This document shows positions 23,290 through 34,864 of a stretch of DNA of 64,000 nt, in pieces. The stretch comes from Dillenia suffruticosa. Taxonomy: Eukaryota > Streptophyta > Magnoliopsida > Dilleniales > Dilleniaceae. The first letter of the stretch is position 1. Each line of letters opens with the position of its first letter. Both the position numbers and the translations under genes were made by a program. The notes beneath the pieces were generated by a model. That model was not told the origin of the DNA, searched no databases, and saw nothing but the letters and a program-made list of their open reading frames with translations. The stretch lies in contig JAVTVX010000012.1 in the NCBI GenBank assembly GCA_033439265.1, forward strand, positions 6,561,001 through 6,625,000. The letters run 5' to 3'.

Positions 23290-25032
23290 GCTTTATTCAG
23301 TTAAACAAAGATAGTATTTGATATACAAGGTAAAAATTAAAAAAAAAATCCATTTAGTTTATATTTTTTTCTTCAAACACAGATTAAATTTTCTTTTTCT
23401 AAAAGATAAAATTTAGTTTTTATTTTTCTAAAACTAAATACCTATTAATTTTCAATCTCTAAACAAATTAATTAATTCACACTTTTTCTTAAAATACATT
23501 TGTTTTAAGTTTTCCTCTCTTAAAAACTATATACATTAATTTTCTATTTAAAAACATTAATTTAATTCATTTTTGTTTCTTTAAGTACTTTAATTTTAAG
23601 CATTTTCTAAATATTAATTTTCTCTCTCTAAACAAATTTAATTAATATTTTCTCTATAAATGTATCTATTTTAAATTTTTTATTTCATTTTCCTTTATAT
23701 TACCTTACCAATTTTCTCTCTCTAAAGAAATTAAAATATTTTGAATTTTCTCTTTCTAAATTTATTTTTTAATTTTCTCTCTCTAAACAAATTTAATTAA
23801 TATTTTCTCTATAAATGTATCTATTTTAAATGTTTTATTTCATTTTCCTTTATATTACCTTACCCCCATTGTGGTAATATTTACTCCTATATTAAATGCC
23901 CATTTGACTGAACTTTTTTTTTTTTTAGTTTTTCTTCTCCAAGGAGAAGCAAAAATTAATAATTTTTAAAATAAACTTAAAAGTTGTTTAGTAATTTAAT
24001 TTTTTGAAATAAATTGATTTAATAACTTTTGAAATAAAATTAAAACTTAAAAATTAAAAGTTAAAAGATAAAATTAAAGACGAAGAGAGAACATGAGAGT
24101 AAATGAATTTATAATATGAATATATTTGAATTTTTATATTCTTCAAATAAGAATATAAATAGAAAAAAAGAAACATATTTTCTAAAAAACTATAATATAA
24201 AAAATAAGGAGAAACAAAAGCTTCACTTTTTTTTAAAAAACTATTTTTTAAATTTTAATTCATAAAAAAGCTATTTTTAATGAGAAAAGAATCTGTTTAA
24301 CTGAATTTTTCCTTATAAAAAAAACTGAAAAAAAACTCTACCAAATGGGTACTAAGAGTAAATGTCAATCCTTATGAAAATTTAAGACGAAGCATAGATC
24401 TCAAATTGAGAGAATAAATTTTCACTCTTTTTCCCCCTTCCCCCTCTGCCGAGCATGTTCTAAATTGGTAAGCGAAGCCAATAATTTGATTTGTACTTAA
24501 ATCTATAAATAAATTTTGACACATCGAAGATGCACAAATATAAGGTGTAAATAGAATCAAATTGAGTAAGAAAATATTAAAGGAATAGTAAGAAGCATTG
24601 AGTCTGATTCAAAATCAAATTTAAGTGAATTAACATAATTATTATTAGATATCGACAGTTTATACAAAAAAAAAGAATAGTAGGAATGGATGTTGCTTAG
24701 AGCATCGCCATGAATCCATGAGCGATAAAAAAGTTAGTTAATTTTTTAAATCATGAAAAGTTTTTCAAGTAAATGTGATAATAAATTTTATATAATTTAA
24801 AAATATTAAAATACATTTAAAATAGATTATTTGCAAAATGTGACAATGCACTTGGCAACTGCAAGTGGTGAAGGTGAAAGCAAACAATTTACATTAGAAC
24901 GTTAAAATAAAAATGTTTCTTTTATCTTATAAAAACCTTAATTATTCTTAATAGAAAACGAATAGGATTCTTCTTAATTCAAAATTACGGACCTAACCAA
25001 ACGTTCGTACCATCAACGTTTCGTTTCATGAC
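23290..25032. other. Gene-free AT-rich stretch with a 155-bp duplication
   Basis: At 23616 and 23771 the same sequence starts ('aattttctctctctaaac', 'ttctctataaatgtatctat', 'cctttatattaccttac'), a direct duplication with a 155-bp period. The rest is AT-rich without recognisable genes. Confidence 0.6.
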
Positions 25033-26718
25033 CAACCAAGTAGGGGTGACCACGGTTTCGGAATCGCCGTTTCGGTTCATCATTCAATGGAACTGAAACT
25101 AAACCAGTTATCAACAGTTCTGATTTCGGTTCCTCACGGTTTGATCCCGGTTTCAGAACCGACGGTTCCGATTCATCATCCACTAGAGTCAAAATCGAAC
25201 CACTTACGACGGTTTCAGTTCCTTATGGTTTGGTTTCAGCTCGAACCGTTTGGAACCAAAATTTAAATTATTTAATTTTAATTTCCTCATTCTTTTATTA
25301 GGTTGATTTAACTATTTTGCTTTTCAATTCATGAATTCGGTTGATTTATTTTAATTTAAATTGTATTGTATTTAAATTATATTTAAACTCAAGTTTTATA
25401 TGTGGGGATTTGACTTAAATTGATTTATTTGTTTTATATAATTTTTTTAAATCAAACATTTATCGTAAAAATATTTTTATCAAAATATATTTAAACAACA
25501 AATTACATCACCAAATAAAAAAAAAAGAATACATATATTATCATTTTTATAATTACAATATGTCATATTTAATTGTTTGGTCTTATAATTAAAAAAAAAG
25601 AAAAAAAAGAAAAGAGCTTGAACTTAATTTATATAAATTAAGCCGCCTACGCATCCTTTGGGGCCTAAGGAATCAAAGTCCTTGTAGTTCACTTATCATT
25701 GGAAAATATGACCCCCTTATCTTAACTTAATCTGAAATATTGTTAGAGGTAGCGGTTGATGTGTTTTCAATTGTAAATTTATATAAGTTTTCATTATTTT
25801 TTTTCATTATTTATTGTTGTCTAAGATCTGCTCTACACCAATTATCCAGACTGATTTGTACCTCAAGTGATTCGGGAGTCATACATGACCTTGTCTCATC
25901 CAAAATATTTCCTCCCACACTAAATCTTGTTCAACCGCCACAGTTAAGACAGGAGTTGCTAAAATTTATTTAACAATTTGTGATAATATAGGAAAATTGT
26001 TTGCATACTCTTTCCACCATTTTAGAATTAGAAAATTCTTCAAAGATGGGTAGACACTAAACTCAAAAGAAGTTGTTAGATATAAATTAATTTCAGATAT
26101 AGAATTTGAATCTCTTGGTTTCTTTTGTCTTTAAAATAATAGTTGCTCAATTTTGCTCATTCTAAAAAATTTTTCAATATTTATAAATTGAGAAGATTGC
26201 TGAGTAGAATTATCAAATATCACATTAAATTCAACATATATATCAAAAATTAATTTTCTAATATAATTTATTTTTTGTGCAATATCATAATCATTTATTC
26301 CTAAATTTTCAATATAAAAAGTTAAATAATCAAGTAAACCATCTAATTTACATTTAGGATAAAAAACAATAGCAATAAGATAAATGTTAGAAATTTCACA
26401 AAAATAATTGTACAATTTTTTTTTTCATTAGATAAACTGTATCTTTTAAATTTTCATTATTTTCATATCTCTTGCATAGTATTTACGATATTAATATTTT
26501 CTAGCAAAAATAATGAAAATGTAGGATAATAAATACCAGATAATATATATGTAGCATCATTAAACACTTTTAATAAATTTAAAATTTTTTCACAAATAAT
26601 CAATTGGTGTGAATATAAAATAATAGAATTAACATTATTTGTAAAAGAAGCACATAACAATTGTCTATAAAAATGATTCATCTAATAATTCATAAGTTAA
26701 ATTCCAACGTGTTGGAAC

Positions 26719-26827
26719 CAATGTTATCAGAACCGTATCGCGTATTGACCCGTAAAATTCAAAAATATGGTTGAACCGATTAGACCGTGGATCAATATGG
26801 TCAAACCGCTGATTTTTTAATAATAAT

Positions 26828-26865
<38 letters not shown>

Positions 26866-27221
26866 CAATAATTACCTTTAAAACTCATATTGATAATTAA
26901 TAACTAAATAACTAAATTATAAAGTTATATAAAATATAAATTAAAATCATAATATCAAAAATTGATAGTCTCACATCTCATAGAAATTAAAAAAAAATAA
27001 AAAACAATCTTTGAAAAAAATATTTTTTTAGGTTTTAACCCTAAACCGCGATTTTTTAAAACCGACGGTTCAACCGTGGTTCACGGTTGAACAGCGGTTG
27101 AACCGCCAGTTCAGTCTGATTCAATTGTAAAACGGTATTTTTATTCAACCGAACCGCAAAATTGTTAAAAAAAGGGTTGAACCGGTTGAACCGGCGATTC
27201 GGTTCAGTTTTAATAACATTG
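26719..27221. mobile_element. Nested hAT-like MITE, 503 bp
   Basis: Perfect 8-bp TSD GTTGGAAC (26711-26718 and 27222-27229), with ends CAATGTTATC and, reading inward from the right, CAATGTTATTA. The body carries repeated 'ggttgaaccg' and 'aaccgcggtt' type motifs and a (TA)n run near 26832-26861. There is no coding capacity. It sits inside the 5.3-kb hAT and interrupts the broken transposase, so it is younger than that element. Confidence 0.92.
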
Positions 27222-27248
27222 GTTGGAACATCTTAGAAAATCTTTTAG

Positions 27249-28131
27249 AGACATGTACCAAAATAACCAAAAAAAAAAATTTTAAAAATAACCAAAACTG
27301 AAAAATATTTCCCTAAATAACCTAAATTTTTCGGGAGTTGGAGACGCGACATACTGTGTCGCGTCTTCAACCCGCGACAACCCAAAGAGAGAGGAGTCCG
27401 CGGGGGGAGGGAGAGAGGGGAGGAGAGCGGCGGGGGGTCCGCCGGGGGGAGGGGGGCTGGTGGCGGGCGGCGGAGGCGGGAAGGAGAGAGAGAGGGAGGG
27501 CCGCGGGGGGGGGGGGGGGGCAGAGGGGGGGCTGGCGGCGGAGGGGGTGAAGGAGAGAGAGAGGGGAGGGGCGCGGTGGGGTGCGGAGGGGAGGGGAGGG
27601 AGAGAGAGAGGGAGGGCCGTGGGGGGCGGAGGGGGGGAGGAGAGAGACACAGCGGGGGTGGAGGGGGGGAGGGAGAGAGAGAGGGAGGGCCGCTGGGGGC
27701 GGAGTGCAGCGGGGGGTGGAGGGGGGAGGAGAGAGACACAGCGGCTCTCCTCCCCCCTCCGCCCCCCCCTGCGGCCCTCCCTCTCGCTCTCCTTCCCCCC
27801 CTCCGCCGCCAACCCCCCTCCCCTTTCTCTCTCCTTCCCCCCCCCCCCCCCCCGCGGCCCTCCCTCTCTCTCTCCCTCCCCCCCTCCCCCCCGGGGCCCT
27901 CCCTCTCTCTCTCCTTCCACCCTCCGCCGCCCGCCGCCAGCCCCCCTCCCCTCTCTCTCTCCTTCCCCCCCCTCCGCCCCCTCGCGACCCTCCCTCTCTC
28001 TCCTCCCTCCCCCCTCCCGCCCCCCCGGCGGCCCTCCCTCTCTCTCTCCTTCACCCCTCTGCCGCCCGCCCCCCTCCCCCGGCGGACCCCCCGCCGCTCT
28101 CCTCCCCTCTCTCCCTCCCCCCCGCGGACTC

Positions 28132-28193
<62 letters not shown>

Positions 28194-28334
28194 TTCTCAG
28201 GGTTGTCGCGGGTTGAAGACGCGACACAGTGTATCGCGTTTCCAACTCCCGATAAATTTGGGTTATTTGGGGAAATATTTTTCGGGTGGGGTTGTTTTAA
28301 ATTTTTTTTTTTGGGTTATTTTGGTACATGACTC
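27249..28334. mobile_element. Nested Mutator-like element with purine/pyrimidine hairpin core, 1.1 kb
   Basis: A perfect 10-bp TSD, AATCTTTTAG (27239-27248 and 28335-28344), flanks long inverted termini. The left end runs AGACATGTACCAAAATAACC and the right end is its inverse, ...GGTTATTTTGGTACATGACTC. The TIRs extend about 150 bp, including 'cgggagttgg' and 'gacgcgacacagtg'-type motifs. The core is strand-asymmetric: G/A-rich from about 27400 to 27740, C/T-rich from about 27740 to 28195, so the two halves can pair. Long open frames on both strands (up to 294 aa) are artefacts of this stop-poor composition. TSD length and long TIRs indicate a Mutator-like superfamily element; it is non-autonomous. 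Confidence 0.85.
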
Positions 28335-29639
28335 AATCTTTTAGGTCTCTTTCCATTTTCCTTACAAAACCTGTCTCAATCTTTCATTAATTGTGGATGA
28401 TTCCATAAATAAGAAATTGCTTTTTTAATAGGGGTAAGATAAATTACAAGAGATCTTAATCCATCTTGAACACATAAATTTAATACATGACATGAATATC
28501 TTATATGAAAAAATTGACCTCCAAAATTAGATTTACAAATATTTTTAAAATCTCTAATGGAGGTAGTATTAGCAGAAATATTATAAAAATCAATAGAAAA
28601 AATTTTATTCATTAACTAATATTTTTGTAAAATTAAACTACTAATCTTATAAATATTTTCATCTATATTTCTTTCATTAAAAAATCTAAATGCAATGATA
28701 CTTTTTTGGATATTCCAATTATTATCAATCCAATGACATATAATAGCTATATATGAATGTATTTGCCAATGATCACTCAAAGTATCACTGCATATAGAAA
28801 CTTGACCATTAAAATTTTTTAAAAGTTTTTGTAAATTATTTTTTTCATTTTTATAAAGTTTATGAGTTGTACGTGTAGTAGTGGTTATAGGCATACGTTT
28901 TGCAGAAAAATTTAAAACATTTTGATAATAATTAATAAATCCTATTTTTTCATTAAAACTAAAAGATAAATATTCAATAGCAATCATTTTAACTTATTCT
29001 TCTCTCATCGGAATAAATAAAAAAGAATAAGGATTAGAAGATGCAAACCCGAATATTTGACTTTGTATTTTATTGATACCAACTTTAGTTAGATGTTTGT
29101 TATTCAAATACTTTCTAAATGTCTCATATCCTTCACTTTTTTTGAATTTGAATTATTGTCCACAGTGACTGTAAAGAACTTGTATTGAATCATTCGGTAA
29201 ATGATTTTTTTTTTAAATGTATCTTAAAAATGTTGTATCTTAACATTTTTTCTTTTTCTGCACACATCTTTTGTTGATCATTATTTTCAGATTCAAGATT
29301 GATGTGTTGAGATTCTTGTGTAGAAAAATTCTTAAGATAAAATTACTTATTTTGGGAAAATTCCCCAACCTTACTCTTACCTCTATCACTCGACATAATT
29401 TTTTGATAAATGAAATCGAATAGAACTATATATTGAAAAAAATGAGCAATTGAATATGATAGAAAATGAAAACTTATAAATATCAATTGAGAGTTGAGAA
29501 ATTAAGAGTGAAATTGTGAGAGTACATTGATAATAAAAAGTAAGAATTGATAATTGATTTATAAAGGGAAATGAAATTGAAATGGTATTTATAGAGATTT
29601 CATATTTTATTTGAACTAAAACTATCCTTCTAAAAGTTG

Positions 29640-30250
29640 TATAACAACTGGTTTTGAAGGGTGTAAAAATAATTACAAATAATTTGAATTTTTAATTTTA
29701 TGGCACAACAACGATATTATTCATTATTCTAATTGTGACACAATAATAAAAATTTTGAATTTTAATTGACTTTGATTCTTATGCATGTTTATTGTTGTAA
29801 TTGTGATACAATAATGAAAATTTTGAATTTTGAATGCCTTTTTTTGTGATAAATTTTGAATGACTTTGATCATTGTGTATATTGATTATTACGATACAAT
29901 AATAAAAATTTTGAATTTAAATGACTTTGGTCGTTATTCATATTTATTGTTGTGATACAGTAATGAAAATTTTGAATTTTAAATGATTTTGATCATTGTA
30001 TATGTTTATTGTTGTGATTGTGACAAAATTATGAAAATTGAATTTTGAATGATTTTTATAATTGTACATATTGATTGTTGTGATACAAGAATAAAAATTT
30101 TGAATTTTGAAAAATTTTTATTTTTGTGTATATTTTTTTTTGTGATTGTGAGATAATAATGAAAATTTTAAATTTTGAATGATTTTGATTTTTGTGTATG
30201 TTGATTGTTACGACACAATAATGAAAATTTTAAATTTTAAATGATATTAT
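29640..30250. repeat. Subterminal tandem repeats of the hAT element
   Basis: About seven or eight imperfect copies of an AT-rich unit of roughly 60-90 bp: 'gtgatacaataatgaaaatt', then 'ttgaatttt', 'gactttgatcattgtgtat' and 'tgttgattgttg'. They lie in the 5' (transposase-start) end of the minus-strand hAT. Subterminal repeats in hAT elements usually serve as transposase-binding sites; that role here is an inference. Confidence 0.75.
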
Positions 30251-30467
30251 TCATATGTTTTCGCTTTTGGTTTCGGTTTCTGAATCGAAATCATAAAGGT
30301 GATTTTGATTCGGTTTTTGAGCCTTTGGTTCTAATTCGATTCACGGATCAAACCGAACCGCGGTGACCTTACAACCAAGTTCTTTTGTGCCTCTCTAACC
30401 TGGCAAAAAAAAAATTCAAATTCTACCCAAATTTCAATCATCATATCCATTCCGCGCCACGTGTTCC

Positions 30468-30473
30468 GTAGAA
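30468..30473. promoter_or_regulatory. G-box CACGTG upstream of the GTE gene
   Basis: A palindromic CACGTG within 'cgccacgtgttccg', 233 bp before the chosen start codon. Only about 330 bp separate that start from the TSD of the hAT element, so the proximal promoter is short and this is the clearest element in it. Confidence 0.4.
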
Positions 30474-30705
30474 CCCAATCAGGGCCGTAGACCCCACAGT
30501 CATGGGGAACCCAAAATCTCCGTCTGGCTCGACGGCTGAGATGCTGCCCGTGGGCAGATCTAAACGCCCTTTTAAGAAGGCTGTGACAGGCCTTTTCTTT
30601 CTCGTGCCCATCTTTGGTAAGCAGGGAAACAGAGAGACGTTCTCACTTCTCTCTCTCTCTCTCTCTCTCTCTTATCTTTTTCATCGAAGATCCAGCGGAA
30701 TCTCC

Positions 30706-32475
30706 ATGAATCCGACGACGGAGACTGAGGTCGGAACTTTAGATGAAACATTCATGGCATCCGCTGTTCTACATACCCGAAATACACCACATTGGGTCGA
30801 ACCTAAGCTTTACACGAGAAACTTTTCAAACCCTCATCATCCTCCTTGTCGCAACCACAACCCTAACCCTAACTCTAGCTTCCAAACCCAAAATTCTAGC
30901 CGTAACCCTAACACTACTTCTGGTTATAATAAATCGTCCTCATTGCAAAAAGTTTTTGTGCGGAATGGCTATGTTAGGTTCAATGTTGGGGCTTGTTCAA
31001 CCAGCGAGCTGATCGAGCTCAGAAAACGATTAATGTTAGAGCTTAATCAGGTCCAAGATCTGAAGTATCGTATCGAGTTGCGAGAGCTAGAAGTCCGGTC
31101 TTCTTGTCACCTGGACCGTAACCCTGTTTCTGTTTCTGTTTCTGTTTCGACTGCTTTGCTCGGGAAGAAAAAGACGGCGAAATCTGCCGGCGTGAAACGG
31201 GCCTTTACGACGATGGATTCAAAGCGAGAACCGGTGTTTTCGTCGGCGAAGTCGAAGATTGTATCGACAATGATGAGGAAATGCAAGCAAATGCTGACGA
31301 AGATAATGAAGCACAAGCATGCGTGGGTTTTCAGCACGCCGGTCGATGTTGTGAAACTGGGGCTTCACGACTACTTCCGGATTATCAAGAATCCGATGGA
31401 TTTGGGCACTGTGAGATCGAAATTGGAGAAGAAGTCGTATTCTTCTCCGCTCGATTTTGCTTCAGATGTCAGATTGACATTCAACAACGCAATGTTGTAT
31501 AACCCTAGAGGCCAAGACGTGCATCACATGGCTGAAGCCTTGCTTTGTCAGTTCAATGAGTTGTTCGATCCGGTCTACAAGAAGTTCGACAAAGAGCGCC
31601 AGAAAGCAAAGATTGCAGAAGAATCTCGCCGTGAAATGATTCTCGAAGAAGTCCAAAAGCCTATTTGGCCTCCGAACACGGTCGTGCCGAAAGCCAAAGC
31701 TGGAATGCAGAAATTGGGGAAATTGCTGAAGCCGAAAGCTAGGAATACGAACAAGAGGGATATGAAATACGAGGAGAAGGTGCAATTGGGGGAGAGTTTG
31801 CAGAGTTTGCCAGCGGAGAAATTGTTTCAGTTGGTGCAGATTGTGAGGAAAAGGAATGGGTATTTGGCTGAGGAAGATGATGAGATAGAGCTTGATATAG
31901 AGACTGTGGACACGAATACATTGTGGGAATTAGATAGGTTTGTGCGTAATTACAAGAAAATGGAGAGTAAGAATAGAAAGCAGGGTCCCGATCCTAATCG
32001 GAATGCAGCAGAAAAGGTATTTTTGATGGTTTTCTGGTTAATTTGCAAATGGGGTTTCTTGATTTTTGCTAATGGGTCTGTTTGGTTTTTTGTTGTTTTG
32101 GTTTTGCAGTCTTCTGGGGAAGTTAGAGAGGTGTTTGAGAGTGAAGACAAGAGTAAGAGAGAGGAAACGGCGGAGGAAATTGATATCGGTGAACATTTAC
32201 CAACGACCAATTTTGCTCCTTTGAAGATTGAGAAGGATGTAGACAGTAGTGGTTCTAGCTCAAGCAGTGGTGGTTCGTCTAGTGGTATCTCTCTCTCTCT
32301 CTCTCTCGCTCGCTCTCTCTCTTTATTCTCTTTATTTGGGGCAAATGTTTTGGTTCTTTCACTGTTTGAGAAAAATGTCTCAGTTGGGTTTTACAATTTT
32401 TGATCCATAGGTTCTGATTCAAGGAGTTCATCAAGGAGTGGTTCTGACAATGAGGACGCGGACAGTGTACAGTAA
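30706..32475 (+). CDS. BET-type bromodomain transcription regulator (GTE family)
   Basis: Three exons, 30706-32016, 32110-32284 and 32411-32475, GT-AG borders, phases closing to 516 aa. One bromodomain spans about residues 184-290 (KCKQMLTKIMKHKHAWVF, NPMDLGTV, YNPRGQDVH) with the acetyl-lysine-binding Asn at about 266. The NET (extra-terminal) domain is at about 350-425 (LGESLQSLPAEKL, ELDIETVDTNTLWELDRFV). The tail is Ser/Asp-rich. GTE proteins bind acetylated histones in the nucleus and regulate transcription; one bromodomain plus NET is the plant arrangement. An in-frame ATG at 30502 would add 68 residues encoded by CT-microsatellite DNA, so it is judged 5' UTR; ATG 30754 (MASAVL) is the other plausible start. 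Both introns are multiples of three; the first lacks stops, so its retention would stay in frame. Closest in layout to GTE2/GTE7, but the exact member is uncertain. Confidence 0.92.
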
Positions 32476-34864
32476 CCTTATTTTCAAATACAATGAAGCC
32501 TCTTCGATCTAAAAAGATTTGAATTTTGAATGGAGGATGCATAAAACAACAATTTTTAGATGCCAGGCAAAAAGTGCACAAATGGGAATTTCCTCCGGAG
32601 GATTTTTTTTAGGAATTTAATGGAGGTGGGCTATGTTTGCTGAGCTGTTGGCTTGCGTGCAAAAAATCTGACCTTAACATATTTTCTTAAGAAGTTGAAG
32701 AGTTGGGGCAGCAAATGCACGAGTGGTGACATGCAGAGGCTAGGAAATAGAATCAAAAACTGGTAGGGCATACATAGTCTGTTGGTTGGCCATTAGAGAG
32801 AGAGAGAGAGAGAGACATTAAGAGAGTCTCCACATGAATTTTACAGAGATGGGGGGAAAAATAGTATCGGGGCACATGGGTGTGTTTTGGTAACAGTGTA
32901 CAGCAGTCTGTAGGTTGGCCATTGGAGAGAGAGAGAGAGAGAGACATTAAGAGCCTCCACATGAATTTTACAGAGATGGGGGAAAAGTAGTATGGGAGCA
33001 GAGTGGTGTGTTTTTGTAAGTGTACAGCAGTGATCAAAAGAAGAAATACTTTTCCTTTTTATCATGTGATTTTGGCTCTGTTGAAGCTGGATAGAGGAGA
33101 GGTCCCATTTCCATTTTTCTGAATTATGATTGTGTTTAAAACAGCACCCATTTTTTTCCTGTTTCTGGCCATGCACATCATTTTGCAGCTATTGCTTTTC
33201 TGGTGATATCTTTTCATTAGGCCATTTTTATTTTAGCTTAGAAAGGATGTTTAGGTTTCAATTCATACACCATTTTGATGATATTTGAGGACCAAAAAAC
33301 TAACTTTTAAAAATGAAAGATGCAATTGTGAGATGGTAAAAATTCAAGGGCTTCCTTTGATTGGAAACCGGAAAGAATGGAAAAAATAGAATACCCCAAG
33401 GAGATTTAACTGGAATTTTAAAAAATGGATGGAAATATTAATGAGATGTAATAATATTTTTGTAAGGAGTAGCTTGATTTAAAATTTGAAAAATTAGGGA
33501 AATATTAATGAGATGACAAAATATTTTTGTAATAATATGTTTTCAAACTCTTGGAGGGAAATTTGAAAATTATAAACAAAGGATGACGTTGCTAAAATCA
33601 CAACTTACAATGAACAGAATTGAATACTGATTATCAGATTGTGGGCCGACCTTATGAAGAAATTTCAGATATATATATTTTTAAATTCACTTGATGAAAA
33701 CGGCACAGAAATTTCAGAGCAAGTATAATTCCATTTAGGTTTTGGGGGATTGGGGGGGGGGGGGGGGTAAGAGGCCTCAGATAAGGTTGCTTTTTTCATT
33801 ATTGCATTCTGAATCAAGGATTTACTCACCAATTTCGTCAGTTTAATACAACATTTCGGTTCCTTGAATATTTAGAAATACAGATGTGACAGCAATCTGA
33901 TCAATAAGTTATTAATTCATAAGCTGATCTGATTAATGATTTGCTAATTTTAGTTAATTACGTGGGGTAACAGCAATTTATGCACTTATAATTAATTAAT
34001 GATTCAAACCCCACAAATTATGAATTCAAGATGGGTATTGCCCCTCTCCCTATCCCCAGGATGACCAGGAAACAGCTTTCTCCAGCTCCCAGCCAATGTG
34101 AGATATAAGAGTGACATTGTGATCTCATTCTTTAGCTACAAATAGAAGAGACCTCAAAATGATTGCATCAACCAAGGTGAAGGTTGGACAACTACACAAA
34201 GCAGTTATTATCAAATTTCTTTAGTTGTACCAAGTACTAATACTACTAATACAACAGTAAAGCATGTGGGCTCAGTGCATGATCATAGTTATCATGTCCT
34301 CCCTTTTGTAAAGCTTGGGGGTCAAGGTTCAACTTTGATGGTAAATTGGTAAATTTGTATCAAGGTAGGGTAGGGGGTCTGCAGAAAAAGGTTACATTAT
34401 AAGGTAGTCAATGAACATTGCGGTGAATTGGTGTGGTCCAATGAGCATCTTCCTTATAATGAACAATGCAGGTAGCACATTCAGTGATCTCAATCACCCA
34501 AAGTGATGATAATTTGTTTGCCAAGATTCGGAACACTAGGTTTCAATAAAATGGATAAGTTCGTGGGAAGATGGTAGCACATTAATTAACATGGTCCGTA
34601 TAATATTCACAATAACTTTTGCCAAGTAGAGAAATTAGAACTTGGCAGTTCATGGGACAGCAAAGTTTGTTTAAAAAGAGGCAGACAAACTTCAGTGATA
34701 TTCACAAACTAGTAGTGAAATGCAAACTTCATACAACCAGGGACACTGGAAACTATAATGCACAGAGATCACACACACCTCCCCGATATAATCAACGCTC
34801 ATCTGTTTCATGCTTCTCGCTTGTGCGATATAAGCAACACCGTTGCTTTTGCTACTTTATGCAG
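32476..34864. other. Spacer between the convergent GTE and GRDP genes
   Basis: The first part is GTE 3' UTR. A 129-bp tandem duplication lies at 32776-33033 (separate entry). A run of about 17 G is near 33751-33767. The rest is unremarkable AT-rich DNA and includes the 3' UTR of the minus-strand GRDP gene at its right end. Confidence 0.5.
32776..33033. repeat. 129-bp tandem duplication in the GTE 3' region
   Basis: Two copies with the same order of landmarks: 'agtctgt.ggttggccatt', a GA microsatellite, 'tccacatgaattttacagag' and 'gtgtacagcag'. Starts at 32776 and 32905 give a 129-bp period. Open frames on the minus strand here are shadows of the repeat. Confidence 0.85.

Larger units (their letters stand above)
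25811..29397 (-). pseudogene. hAT transposase pseudogene (BED finger, RNase H-like, hATC)
   Basis: Readable fragments in minus-strand order: a start near 29397 (MSSDRGKSKVG, then a stop); a short BED-zinc-finger-end-like piece near 29060-29130 (YETFRKYLNNKHL); the segment at 28616-28987 with LSDHWQIHSYIAIICHWID and IIAFRF, matching the conserved RICESLEEPER core; a fragment at 28376-28612; then, past the two nested insertions, fragments at 26463-26681 and 26131-26415; finally the hATC dimerisation region (ILATPVLTVAVEQ) ending near 25811. Stops and frameshifts separate most pieces, so no functional transposase can be made. In active relatives this enzyme cuts and pastes the element in the nucleus. 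Confidence 0.85.
25041..30371 (-). mobile_element. Decayed full-length hAT (RICESLEEPER-type) element, 5.3 kb
   Basis: A perfect 8-bp TSD, CAACCAAG (25033-25040 and 30372-30379), brackets the element. Termini are inverted: TAGGGGTGACCACGGTTTCG on the left and TAAGGTCACCGCGGTTCGG reading inward from the right. Both subterminal regions are full of 'ggttccgattc' and 'ccggtttc' style repeats. A broken minus-strand transposase lies inside. Two younger elements are nested within it (26719-27221 and 27249-28334), each with its own perfect TSD; without them the element would be about 3.7 kb, a normal size for an autonomous hAT. Confidence 0.93.

Noticed and set aside
27245-28344. Open frames of 211-294 aa on both strands
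   Set aside because: They fall in the purine/pyrimidine hairpin core of a TSD-flanked Mutator-like element; the peptides are Gly/Arg/Glu or Pro/Ser/Leu low complexity and mirror each other on the two strands.
30502-30705. N-terminal 68-residue extension of the GTE protein
   Set aside because: It would be encoded partly by a CT microsatellite and has no family counterpart that I know; better read as 5' UTR.
30853-30915. Telomere-like CCCTAA repeats
   Set aside because: Only a few scattered copies, and they lie within the GTE coding sequence as Asn-Pro-Asn codons; not an interstitial telomere array.
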